IMG/VR virus record: IMGVR_UViG_3300021962_000778
Location: 1-20,980 of that record
Strand: one strand, 5' to 3'
Source: a virus
DNA: 20,980 nt
Below are positions 5,997 to 12,071 of the stretch, in pieces. Numbering within the stretch: position 1 is the first letter of the stretch; the number at the start of each line of letters is the position of its first letter. Under the pieces are notes generated by a model that did not search any database, was not told the DNA's origin, and worked only from the letters and a program-made list of their open reading frames with translations. The position numbers and the translations under genes were made by a program.

Positions 5997-6194
5997 TCAG
6001 TTACTTCTCTTTTTGTATTGCTCAAGTTGTCTAATCATATCTCCCATTGTAGCACGACTGTACCCATTTGCAAAATATACAGTCTTCTCAGTTTCATCAG
6101 AATCATAGTCAACATTTTCGCAGATGCAGTAACCCCTCTTAAGAGACTTAATCATATTATCAACAACATATTCAGGGATTTGGATGCAATTCAT
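5997..6194 (-). CDS. Small hypothetical protein (65 aa)
   Basis: The preferred start is ATG 6194 (MNCIQIPEYVVDNMIKSLKR), with GAGAA a few bases upstream. The longer frame would begin inside the region following a terminator. The protein is helical with an acidic centre (NVDYDSDETEKTV) and a basic end. It sits alone between the terminator at 6231-6257 and repeat copy 6. No family is recognised. Confidence 0.7.
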   Translation of the reverse strand: MNCIQIPEYVVDNMIKSLKRGYCICENVDYDSDETEKTVYFANGYSRATMGDMIRQLEQYKKRSN

Positions 6195-6230
6195 TGTTCT
6201 CAGTGGTTTGATAGGTAAAGACAAAAATAA

Positions 6231-6257
6231 CACCCTTCTAGGTGATTCTAGAGGGTG
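6231..6257 (-). terminator. Terminator after the 6272-6454 gene, with promoter-like loop
   Basis: CACCCT-CTAG pairs with CTAG-A-AGGGTG (one bulged A), followed by TTATTTTT on the minus strand. The loop side contains TAGAAT (6250-6245) with a TTGACT 15 bases upstream. The spacing is suboptimal, but the layout recalls the promoter/stem-loop units at 17753-17796 and 19995-20033. Confidence 0.75.
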
Positions 6258-6271
6258 CTAATGGCAGTCAA

Positions 6272-6454
6272 TCAACCGCCGAACATTTCATCAAAAAGAG
6301 GAGTTTCCTCAAATTGTTTCATCTCACGCATAGCAACAAGATGGTTGATGTGTGCTTGGATAGCATCAATCTGTTGCTGCAACTTTTCCTTCTTAAAGTT
6401 CAGTTCCATGATGGAACGGTTGATCTCAATTCGGGACATTTCAGCAGTGCTCAT
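6272..6454 (-). CDS. Small coiled-coil protein (60 aa)
   Basis: The start is the repeat-borne ATG at 6454 (MSTAEMSRIEINRSIMELNF); the longer frame would run through repeat copy 7. Residues 10-45 form a continuous heptad-like helix (MELNFKKEKLQQQIDAIQAHI) suggesting dimerisation, with an acidic, Phe/Met-rich tail. It stands alone between copy 7 and a terminator. The function is unknown. Confidence 0.8.
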   Translation of the reverse strand: MSTAEMSRIEINRSIMELNFKKEKLQQQIDAIQAHINHLVAMREMKQFEETPLFDEMFGG

Positions 6455-6483
6455 ACTACTGAAACACTTTAGGAGCTTCAGTT
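6452..6483 (-). repeat. Dispersed intergenic repeat, copy 7
   Basis: The core variant CTGAAGCTCCTAAAGTGT is followed by TTCAGTAGT and the ATG of the coiled-coil gene. The stop TAA of the head-protein gene overlaps the repeat start (TAAACTGAAG). Confidence 0.95.
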
Positions 6484-6989
6484 TACTTTGCGTAGTGACT
6501 TGCTGGTTTCTCTTTACCTTTAACAATATCTTGGCGAAGTCTCTCACCAGTTCTCATGATTTTTTGTCTTTCAGTTCTAGTATATCCAGATGCTTTCTGT
6601 GGTTTGTAGCTTGGAGAAACTTCTGCTTTCTTCTTCTTCGTAAGCAGTTCAGATGCAGACTTTGTTTTCTCTCCTGCTTCTCTACGCTTACGCTCTAAGT
6701 ATGCTTTGCGTTGTGCTTCTTTTGCTGATAATGCAGCAGAACCTCTTTCTTTTTCGGGTTGTTGAGTTCTTGTAGATGCTTGACGTTGAGTACCAATATC
6801 AGAGCGAGGTTTGTAATCTTTAGCAGGTGCAGTTTTACCACCGCCAACTGCCTTCATTCTACGCTTTTCTGGTGCAGTTTTCTTACGCTCTGCTCCAATT
6901 CTTCCACCTTCTCCAGTCTTGCGAATCTGTGAAGATCCCATCACATCCTTATCATATGCTTCTGCGATAAACTCAGAAAAGGTTTTCAT
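6483..6989 (-). CDS. Probable internal head protein with T4-type capsid-targeting leader
   Basis: I choose ATG 6989 because it gives MKTFSEFIAEA, almost identical to the capsid-targeting leader of T4 internal proteins (MKTYQEFIAEA). In T4 the leader directs packaging into the prohead and is cut after Glu10 by the gp21 protease. The remaining 158 residues are very rich in Lys, Arg, Gln and Ser, low in hydrophobics and likely disordered, fitting a DNA-associated protein packed in the head and injected into the host. A T4-type late promoter (GATAAATA, 7021-7014) precedes it, in keeping with a virion protein. Its target in the host is unknown. Confidence 0.72.
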   Translation of the reverse strand: MKTFSEFIAEAYDKDVMGSSQIRKTGEGGRIGAERKKTAPEKRRMKAVGGGKTAPAKDYKPRSDIGTQRQASTRTQQPEKERGSAALSAKEAQRKAYLERKRREAGEKTKSASELLTKKKKAEVSPSYKPQKASGYTRTERQKIMRTGERLRQDIVKGKEKPASHYAK

Positions 6990-7005
6990 TTTGGGCAGCA
7001 AAAAA

Positions 7006-7032
7006 TCTCCTATTATTTATCATAATAGGAGA
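7006..7032 (-). terminator. Stem-loop overlapping the promoters of the head-protein gene
   Basis: TCTCCTATTAT and ATAATAGGAGA form a perfect 11-base stem with a five-base loop, followed by six T on the minus strand. By itself this is a full rho-independent terminator. It also contains the -10 box of a sigma70-like promoter and a late promoter. Confidence 0.8.
7014..7021 (-). promoter_or_regulatory. T4-type late promoter GATAAATA
   Basis: GATAAATA matches the NATAAATA late promoter of T4-like cyanophages (T4 TATAAATA). It lies across the loop and right arm of the hairpin, 25 bases before the ATG of the putative internal head protein. It is the only exact match I found on the coding strand. 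Confidence 0.7.
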
Positions 7033-7050
7033 CAAAGGGACAAAAGTCAA
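7022..7050 (-). promoter_or_regulatory. Sigma70-like promoter upstream of the head-protein gene
   Basis: TTGACT (7050-7045), a 17-base spacer and TATTAT (7027-7022). The -10 box is inside the left arm of the 7006-7032 hairpin, and the -35 box starts directly behind the terminator at 7053-7080. Confidence 0.6.
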
Positions 7051-7052
7051 GA

Positions 7053-7080
7053 GGGGATGGTCAGTTTCCTAACCGTCCCC
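7053..7080 (-). terminator. Terminator with GAAA tetraloop after the 7088-7300 gene
   Basis: GGGGA-C-GGTTAG pairs with CTGACC-A-TCCCC around a GAAA tetraloop (one mismatch, one G-U), followed by TCTTGACTTTT. It begins eight bases after the stop codon. Confidence 0.8.
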
Positions 7081-7087
7081 ATTCTTA

Positions 7088-7300
7088 TCAATTTTCTTCT
7101 GCTTCTTTACGCTTATCCATTGCAGACTTACTTACTTTACACACCAAGTCGTTATCATAGAAATACTTAACTCGTTCGCGGCGAGCAGTAATCAACATAT
7201 CATATTCTTCTTGTTGAGATTTAGTGAAGGTAAAATCTTGCCGCCTCCAAGTATCACGCAACTCTTTAAGATGAGGCAGAACATTCACAGTGTCAGTCAT
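7088..7300 (-). CDS. Small basic hypothetical protein (70 aa)
   Basis: The protein MTDTVNVLPHLKELRDTWRR is helical and rich in charged residues, ending in a Lys/Glu tail. It has no cysteine pair motif or membrane segment. It starts eight bases after the stop of the 7309 gene and is the last gene of the module opened by repeat copy 8, closed by the GAAA-loop terminator. The function is unknown. Confidence 0.75.
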   Translation of the reverse strand: MTDTVNVLPHLKELRDTWRRQDFTFTKSQQEEYDMLITARRERVKYFYDNDLVCKVSKSAMDKRKEAEEN

Positions 7301-7308
7301 TTTTTTAA

Positions 7309-7503
7309 TCAGTTAGAAGTTTTTTCGTGCCAAACTCGGAGACCAGGATGACCTTGATCATCCACAATCATTTCAGTTTTGATTGTCCATCCAGGTTTGT
7401 GAGTAAAAGTTACATCAAGTCCTTTCATTCCTACATGGTAGTTTTCACCAGCAGACCAAGACTTTTTGTTGATGCGAAGAACAGTTTGATGGGACACAAT
7501 CAA
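7309..7503 (-). CDS. Small hypothetical protein (62-64 aa), non-ATG start
   Basis: No ATG fits the N-terminus. A TTG at 7503 overlaps the TGA of the preceding gene, and a GTG at 7497 gives MSHQTVLRINKKSWSAGE. I slightly prefer the GTG but give the longer frame. The content is beta-rich with many aromatic residues (GWTIKTEMIVDDQGHPG). It is coupled to the acidic 7500-7634 gene. No family is recognised. Confidence 0.65.
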   Translation of the reverse strand: MIVSHQTVLRINKKSWSAGENYHVGMKGLDVTFTHKPGWTIKTEMIVDDQGHPGLRVWHEKTSN

Positions 7504-7634
7504 TAATCAATGTTGGAGTTAAGATACTCATTGAGGTTAAACTCTTCATCAATCAAAGTATTGATGAAGTCTTCGTCGGCAATGTAATCGAAGTTAGAAA
7601 GTTCTTCGATTTGTTGGTCGTCGAAAAAGTCCAT
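7500..7634 (-). CDS. Small acidic protein (44 aa)
   Basis: The frame MDFFDDQQIEELSNFDYIAD starts 13 bases after repeat copy 8 and ends TGA overlapping the next start. Roughly a third of residues are Asp or Glu, with regularly spaced Phe, Tyr and Leu, giving a DNA-mimic-like composition, though this is only suggestive. No Shine-Dalgarno is visible, as for other genes behind the repeat. Confidence 0.7.
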   Translation of the reverse strand: MDFFDDQQIEELSNFDYIADEDFINTLIDEEFNLNEYLNSNIDY

Positions 7635-7647
7635 AATTTCGTTGCTT

Positions 7648-7678
7648 ACAATACTAGAACACTTTAGAGGCTTCAGTT
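7648..7678 (-). repeat. Dispersed intergenic repeat, copy 8 (second subtype)
   Basis: The core CTGAAGCCTCTAAAGTGT is followed by TCTAGTATT and then GTAAGCAACGAA, a string shared with copy 9, before the ATG at 7634. The TAA stop of the 7677 gene overlaps the first bases. Confidence 0.93.
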
Positions 7679-7925
7679 AACTACAAGTAACACACTCTCT
7701 ACATTTCACATACTCAAGTTCTTTCCATTGGTTATGAAAGCAAAGAACAAGGCAATGAGTCTTTTCGTGAATGGGACAATTTTTGATGTCCTCTTCATCT
7801 TTGCATTTTACGCTAGTTTCGATTGTGATATACTTTTTGTCCACAAAATAAACCCAACCCTCAATACTATGACTAAGTGATTTATTCCAAATAACATAAT
7901 CATTGACTTTGGGTTGATAATTCAT
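7677..7925 (-). CDS. Conserved cyanophage hypothetical protein (82 aa), Cys-rich C-terminus
   Basis: MNYQPKVNDYVIWNKSLSHS begins an SH3-like or small barrel-type sequence (NDYVIW, GWVYFVDKKYITIET), similar to a conserved cyanophage family I remember but cannot name. The end carries CRECVTC, and further Cys/His (CPIHEKTHC) may bind a metal. The ATG overlaps the upstream TGA (ATGA), and its own stop abuts repeat copy 8. Confidence 0.8.
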   Translation of the reverse strand: MNYQPKVNDYVIWNKSLSHSIEGWVYFVDKKYITIETSVKCKDEEDIKNCPIHEKTHCLVLCFHNQWKELEYVKCRECVTCS

Positions 7926-8224
7926 AGAAATGCTGCTAACAGTGGATTTAGGTTAAGTTGCATTGATGAATAAGGAGTGGTATTCTTTATATCTACCTTA
8001 TCTCCTTGCTTGGAGGAATTGATAGGCGCATGATAGCACTTTCTCTTAGTGTCATAGAATCCCCAGATGGATTTGGGAGTTTTGTCGGTATAAGAAAACT
8101 TGCCATGATTACAGATCCAGATAGCAAGAAGATTACGCTTGAATAATGTAATTTCATACGAGTATCCTTTTGGCGGGCAGGATTGATAGGGGAAATCATT
8201 CGGCAATTCCAAGAGGTTTGTCAC
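7922..8224 (-). CDS. Conserved cyanophage hypothetical protein (100 aa), GTG start
   Basis: The start is GTG at 8224 (MTNLLELPNDFPYQSCPPKG). An ATGA-type start in another frame at 8199 would give an unrecognisable protein. The central part (LAIWICNHGKFSYTD, IWGFYDTKRKCYHAPINS, NTTPYSSM) and the NPLLAAFL end match a recurrent small cyanophage protein. It overlaps the preceding gene by 29 bases. The function is unknown. Confidence 0.78.
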   Translation of the reverse strand: MTNLLELPNDFPYQSCPPKGYSYEITLFKRNLLAIWICNHGKFSYTDKTPKSIWGFYDTKRKCYHAPINSSKQGDKVDIKNTTPYSSMQLNLNPLLAAFL

Positions 8225-8429
8225 TGATACAAATTGATGAATAATCTGGATACATTGTAGTCACAATGTATTGTGCTAGATCACGATTTGGTGATACTAC
8301 ATCAACTTCTATGTTAAGAAAGTTTGGTGCATCATCTGGAGAGTCTTGCATGGGCATTTCTACCTCAACTCGCCACACATTCCCATTTTTTAGATGCTGA
8401 TTCCAACCAACAGACATATCTGGGTTCAT
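8196..8429 (-). CDS. Small hypothetical protein (77 aa)
   Basis: MNPDMSVGWNQHLKNGNVWR begins at an ATG overlapping the upstream TGA (ATGA at 8429-8426). The sequence alternates beta strands (WRVEVEMPM, NIEVDVVSP) with a helix (DLAQYIVTTMYPDY), resembling other short cyanophage hypotheticals. No motif supports a function. Confidence 0.78.
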   Translation of the reverse strand: MNPDMSVGWNQHLKNGNVWRVEVEMPMQDSPDDAPNFLNIEVDVVSPNRDLAQYIVTTMYPDYSSICISDKPLGIAE

Positions 8430-8668
8430 GTAGTAAACTCCTCTACAATACCAGAATCAAGTTCTTCCGAAAGAGCAAAAGTTTGACTACTGAGAATTTT
8501 TTCTCTCAAATCTCCATAATATTTTTCATAAAAATTGTCACTATCTTGTGCTGTGATTAGATCAAAACACTCTTCATCACCCTCTGCGATGACATTCCAA
8601 ACACCACCATATTCGGATTGAGGGAAGGGAATGTAGTGCTCAACAATGTAAAGAAACTTTTGTGCCAT
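8426..8668 (-). CDS. Small acidic hypothetical protein (80 aa)
   Basis: MAQKFLYIVEHYIPFPQSEY starts 13 bases after the preceding stop. It is aromatic-rich and acidic (EGDEECFDLITAQDSDNFYE). The paired strand-helix layout resembles its downstream neighbour. It belongs to the eight-gene chain between repeat copies 9 and 8, coupled by ATGA junctions. The function is unknown. Confidence 0.78.
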   Translation of the reverse strand: MAQKFLYIVEHYIPFPQSEYGGVWNVIAEGDEECFDLITAQDSDNFYEKYYGDLREKILSSQTFALSEELDSGIVEEFTT

Positions 8669-8681
8669 TAGTTTGTGTAAA

Positions 8682-8864
8682 TTACTTTTCGATTGTAGTT
8701 GATTTTTCTACGAGCGTCAAGTTAGTAATTTGACGTTTTAGTTCATAATAAACTCCATTTAGTTGTGTGCTCATGTATCTCTCAAATTGATTATCTTCGA
8801 GCAATTTGATAATATTTTCTACCTGAATGAGAGCAAGAATGAGTTTTGTTTTTTCATTCATCAT
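8682..8864 (-). CDS. Small helical protein (60 aa)
   Basis: The start is ATG 8864 (MMNEKTKLILALIQVENIIK), which overlaps the TGA of the 8861-8977 gene (ATGA). An earlier TTG at 8870 is less likely. It appears to be one long amphipathic or coiled-coil helix pair with a Thr/Lys tail. No family is recognised. Confidence 0.72.
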   Translation of the reverse strand: MMNEKTKLILALIQVENIIKLLEDNQFERYMSTQLNGVYYELKRQITNLTLVEKSTTIEK

Positions 8865-8977
8865 GAGCAATAAAACTCGGCAAGATAATAGTCAACAGTA
8901 ATTTCCAATCGTTCTGCTTCCTTTTCTACTTCTTCCCAGAACTCTTCAGCAACTTGTTGCATTTCTTTCTCTGTCAT
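8861..8977 (-). CDS. Small acidic protein (38 aa)
   Basis: MTEKEMQQVAEEFWEEVEKE and 18 further residues form a very acidic amphipathic helix ending EFYCS. It is joined to genes on both sides by four-base ATGA overlaps, which makes real translation likely despite its size. I recall similar peptides in cyanophages. The function is unknown. Confidence 0.72.
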   Translation of the reverse strand: MTEKEMQQVAEEFWEEVEKEAERLEITVDYYLAEFYCS

Positions 8978-9156
8978 TGTGGTGGTTTGTTGGTGAAACG
9001 ATCGAAACGATTGAGTTGATAACCTTCTAAGATTGCTTGTCTTATGATATTTTCATAGGAATGAGATCGAAGAGGAATATGTCGATGAAGAAGAAAGTCT
9101 TCACAATCTTCTGCAAGTGCTTCCTTTTCTTCATCCGTGAGATTATCTATATTCAT
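8974..9156 (-). CDS. Small hypothetical protein (60 aa)
   Basis: MNIDNLTDEEKEALAEDCED starts at an ATG overlapping the TGA of the 9153-9527 gene. The N-terminal half is an acidic helix; the C-terminal half is basic (HRHIPLRSHSYENIIRQ). It is part of the coupled chain opened by repeat copy 9. No family is recognised. Confidence 0.75.
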   Translation of the reverse strand: MNIDNLTDEEKEALAEDCEDFLLHRHIPLRSHSYENIIRQAILEGYQLNRFDRFTNKPPQ

Positions 9157-9527
9157 ACCGCCAGTGCTCCAGAGGGAATCTCAACAATTTCGGGCAGTTT
9201 ACTATCATCAAACTCGTGCATATTATAACACACCCACTCACCATTACGGAAGACATATGCAAACTCTTCGCTGTTATTGGGGAGCAGATACTCTACAATA
9301 TCAGAATCAAGACGAGGAGGGCAGTTACCATAGTGTTCTGCTTGCTTGTTATCATTCCAGCAGGCACTCATATCACCACCATCAATCAGTTCAGAAACTT
9401 TCTCTTTGGTGTTGTAATGTGTGGTCAGAATACGACCCAACCACTCAGGATAACCGTCCCAATGATGATAGGCAGACAGAATAGAACCATCTTTGAGTTC
9501 GATGCCGATGCGGGAGCGGGTTGCCAT
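9153..9527 (-). CDS. Conserved phage protein of the MATRSRIG type (124 aa)
   Basis: The N-terminus MATRSRIGIELKDGSILSAY and the HHWDGYPEWLGRIL segment match a widespread conserved phage family of unknown function found in many unrelated myoviruses and siphoviruses. Conserved His and Asp-Gly in HHWDG might form an active or binding site, but this is not established. It is the first gene of the chain opened by repeat copy 9 (ATG 14 bases past the repeat), with no Shine-Dalgarno. Confidence 0.85.
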   Translation of the reverse strand: MATRSRIGIELKDGSILSAYHHWDGYPEWLGRILTTHYNTKEKVSELIDGGDMSACWNDNKQAEHYGNCPPRLDSDIVEYLLPNNSEEFAYVFRNGEWVCYNMHEFDDSKLPEIVEIPSGALAV

Positions 9528-9540
9528 TGCGTTCGTTGCT

Positions 9541-9572
9541 TACACTACAGGGACACTTTAGGGGCTTCAGTT
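9541..9572 (-). repeat. Dispersed intergenic repeat, copy 9 (second subtype)
   Basis: The core CTGAAGCCCCTAAAGTGT is followed by CCCTGTAGT and GTAAGCAACGAA. The TGA inside the core (9569-9567) is the stop codon of the methyltransferase gene. It closes the restriction-modification operon and opens the next module. Confidence 0.95.
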
Positions 9573-10028
9573 CATGAAATCTTCTATGTTATTAGATGAA
9601 GAGAACAGTTTTGCCATATAGAGTTGTTCATAATTACTCTGACCATCAATTATCTTTTCTGGATTAAGAGAATCTCCCATGAGAATCGTACCACCACCTA
9701 GTCTTTTTTTACATAGATCTACATTATCCCTCATCAAATCGACACCGTAAATATCACTCAACGCATCTTCTTCTTTCATATGATGAAACAAAATCTTAAT
9801 CCATTTGACTGCGACTAAGAACTGACCATCACCACAGGCAGGGTCAAGAACTGTTTTCCCTGGTGCAAACTTATCGATCCCACACTTCTTAACCATTCGT
9901 AGAACGAGATCTGTGGGAGTGAATACTTCTGCCGTTGCTTTAATCCTATACTCATCTCGATCAATCTCTCCCATGTAGGAGTGATCGTCCATCTTTTGTT
10001 TTATCTCATCCCATATACTCTCTGACAT
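9567..10028 (-). CDS. N6-adenine DNA methyltransferase, SAM-binding half
   Basis: From ATG 10028 (MSESIWDEIKQKMDDHSYMG) the 153-residue protein holds the N-terminal motifs of a gamma-class amino-methyltransferase: motif X-like AEVFTPTDLVLRM (33-45), motif I VLDPACGDGQFL (60-71), motif II IYGVDL and a motif III-like ILMGDSLNP. It stops before motif IV. The catalytic NPPF lies in the preceding gene (10006-10902), with which it overlaps by 23 bases. The two products should associate to make one enzyme, but the order of the halves is reversed relative to the usual single chain. It ends in repeat copy 9. Confidence 0.85.
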   Translation of the reverse strand: MSESIWDEIKQKMDDHSYMGEIDRDEYRIKATAEVFTPTDLVLRMVKKCGIDKFAPGKTVLDPACGDGQFLVAVKWIKILFHHMKEEDALSDIYGVDLMRDNVDLCKKRLGGGTILMGDSLNPEKIIDGQSNYEQLYMAKLFSSSNNIEDFMN

Positions 10029-10902
10029 ATTCGCTCTCTTGTTTTGTAATTTGGAAAAGGTCAAAGATTTCATCATCGGTCATTTTACGATCAGTTGGCA
10101 AGTTTGGCAACTTACAAAATACTTTTTCATTACCAAAACCAGACCATTTTGCAGTCGTGAGGATATATCCAAACAACAAACTATTAAGATTATGAGTTAG
10201 ATTTTCTCCAGATTCTCGATCATTTACAATAACATAATATGCCATATCTGTTCCACCAAGCACACCATCATCATAAAATGGTTTTGTATATCCACTCCTT
10301 GACCACATTACTTTCTTTTTAGATGCCCACTCTTGCCTTGCTTTGGAATACCAGATCTGCTTATTCGTATGCAGAATGGGGTGAGTGAACTCATCATCTT
10401 TTGTTTTACTAATAAGACCAGTCCCGCGAAGGATATTTACATTATGACAGCTCACATAATCATATTTGACATCTAACTTATCAGCAATATCAAAAATAAC
10501 TTTCTTATGAATAGACAGAGACTCTTTGCATACATCAATAGGCAAATAAAAGATGTTTGAGTTTATCTCTAGATCAAATGTTTCCCGTTCAGTTACAATT
10601 TCGGTTTTTCCTGCACTGGGATTGTTCTCCACCATATAATCAGCGAACGTGCTCCCGATTTTGGGAAAATACGTTTTTGTATCTAAATGCAGAAACTTTA
10701 CTGCCTTAGACTGAAAGATCTTTAGAATCTTGTTGGATGGTGATAGAAAACTACTAGGAGAAACCTGAAGTAGAATACCTCCAGGTTTTAACCAATTATT
10801 AAATGTTCTCTGAGTAAAATCAATCCACAATTTATGTTGTGTCTTCTTCTTATTTGTAGAATCCTGAAACGGTGGATTCGTTGCCACAACATCAAATTGC
10901 AT
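10006..10902 (-). CDS. N6-adenine DNA methyltransferase, catalytic NPPF and target-recognition half
   Basis: The ATG (10902-10900) overlaps the TGA of the endonuclease gene (TGATG) and has AGGAG seven bases upstream, a textbook coupled start. The 298-residue product begins MQFDVVATNPPFQDSTNKKK, so motif IV (NPPF, residues 9-12) is almost N-terminal. LKPGGILLQVSPSSFL follows as the motif VI-VII region. The rest is probably the target-recognition domain (SRSGYTKPF, GTDMAYYV, TAKWSGFGN). No SAM-binding motif I is present; it lies in the next gene. This split between motifs III and IV indicates a two-subunit enzyme. Confidence 0.87.
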   Translation of the reverse strand: MQFDVVATNPPFQDSTNKKKTQHKLWIDFTQRTFNNWLKPGGILLQVSPSSFLSPSNKILKIFQSKAVKFLHLDTKTYFPKIGSTFADYMVENNPSAGKTEIVTERETFDLEINSNIFYLPIDVCKESLSIHKKVIFDIADKLDVKYDYVSCHNVNILRGTGLISKTKDDEFTHPILHTNKQIWYSKARQEWASKKKVMWSRSGYTKPFYDDGVLGGTDMAYYVIVNDRESGENLTHNLNSLLFGYILTTAKWSGFGNEKVFCKLPNLPTDRKMTDDEIFDLFQITKQESEYVREYMG

Positions 10903-12026
10903 CAGCAAACTCCTGCTTTTTTAAGATTAAGATAGGTATTGATCGACGTATTGATTTCCTTGGATTTCTTGGGACGACGTTGACCATAGAACATGTCAAT
11001 CCCCTCTTTCTTGTGAAACTGAGATCCAGAATACTTCTGCTTAGGAAGATGCCATGCACCATTCTTTTGCAGAGTGAAAGGAATCTCAATGCTAACGATT
11101 GTGCCAGAAGAATCCTTTAGAGAGAAGAGAAGTCCCTTACCATTAGTATTATATTCTACCACACATTCTTCAGAGTTTGCACGTTTCAGCATTGCACCAT
11201 ACTTCTCACTGAACAGAGAGCACAGATACTTACCCTGCCCAACCAAAAGCAACTCCTCTTCATAATTGAGTCCTGCCATCTTAATGATACGCTGCTTTAC
11301 AAGATCCTTGGGGATACTATCAAGTGCAGAAACAATAGTTTTAGATGCAGAGAGTCCATAAGATGCACAATCAGATTTCCATTTGGATGCAATGTTTTTC
11401 CAATCTTTTGCTTCTTCACTGTAAGTATAGAAGTTGCGAACAGTTTTATTCACATCTTCGCAATACTCAAACACCTCTTTCAGAGGAGAATAACCCAACA
11501 AATCAAGCAAAGAATTGCGATAATCAGTATCACATCCTTGGAAGATGTTTCCATTGATAGGATTGACAAACGTCCCAACTCCAGCAGACTCAAAGATAAA
11601 GTTATTCAGGAAAGAAACCCAAGTTCCTGAGCACAACTGGATGCGATTAAAACCTTTCTTGTAGTTCTTCAGAGAAAAAGATACATAGTTCTTATCTTCA
11701 AAGCGAACAATAAAATCGCCTTTTAGTTTCTTATCACGAAACTCTTTCTCAACATCAACAATATCAAATTTCTTATCAGGATACTTTACAATTAACTTCT
11801 GGAAGAAATCATCAATGATCTTATCAATATTCTCTTTGTAGACGCTAGCATTAAAGTCAGAGGTAATATCACGATACTCACAATACTCTACAAAAGTATC
11901 TTTCTTTTCTTGCACATCATCAGTGATGGCAACACCATTCTCTACAGCATGTGCCTGCAAAAGATATACAATGTATGCCTCAGCAGCATCCTGAATGAAA
12001 TGATCCTTAGTGCAACCAGCGCCCAT
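10902..12026 (-). CDS. Probable type II restriction endonuclease
   Basis: This 374-residue protein (MGAGCTKDHFIQDAAEAYIV) is the first gene of an operon with the split methyltransferase. At 104-120 it has GDFIVRFEDKNYVSFSLKN, fitting the variant PD-(D/E)XK nuclease core D...hSxK (Asp104, Ser118, Lys120) found in several type II enzymes. The context makes a restriction enzyme the best reading; I cannot name the specificity. It would cut unmodified DNA, such as host DNA or a competing phage. It starts 15 bases after repeat copy 10 with no Shine-Dalgarno. An alternative is another DNA-binding partner of the methyltransferase. Confidence 0.7.
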   Translation of the reverse strand: MGAGCTKDHFIQDAAEAYIVYLLQAHAVENGVAITDDVQEKKDTFVEYCEYRDITSDFNASVYKENIDKIIDDFFQKLIVKYPDKKFDIVDVEKEFRDKKLKGDFIVRFEDKNYVSFSLKNYKKGFNRIQLCSGTWVSFLNNFIFESAGVGTFVNPINGNIFQGCDTDYRNSLLDLLGYSPLKEVFEYCEDVNKTVRNFYTYSEEAKDWKNIASKWKSDCASYGLSASKTIVSALDSIPKDLVKQRIIKMAGLNYEEELLLVGQGKYLCSLFSEKYGAMLKRANSEECVVEYNTNGKGLLFSLKDSSGTIVSIEIPFTLQKNGAWHLPKQKYSGSQFHKKEGIDMFYGQRRPKKSKEINTSINTYLNLKKAGVC

Positions 12027-12040
12027 AACAAAGAATAATC

Positions 12041-12071
12041 GTAATACTAGAACACTTTAGAGGCTTCAGTT
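12041..12071 (-). repeat. Dispersed intergenic repeat, copy 10
   Basis: The core CTGAAGCCTCTAAAGTGT is followed by TCTAGTATTACG, diverging from both subtypes after the spacer. The TGA in the core (12068-12066) ends the glycine-zipper gene. It is the promoter-proximal boundary of the restriction-modification operon. Confidence 0.93.

Noticed and set aside
4621-6108. Long plus-strand open frame of 495 codons
   Set aside because: It runs antisense to the helicase gene with its clear Walker A, DEAH and motif VI; the plus-strand translation shows no recognisable domain and is a codon-bias shadow.
7993-8199. Minus-strand frame with an ATGA-coupled start (MISPINPARQ...)
   Set aside because: The overlapping GTG-start frame 7922-8224 encodes a recognisable conserved cyanophage sequence through the same bases; the alternative product has no recognisable pattern.
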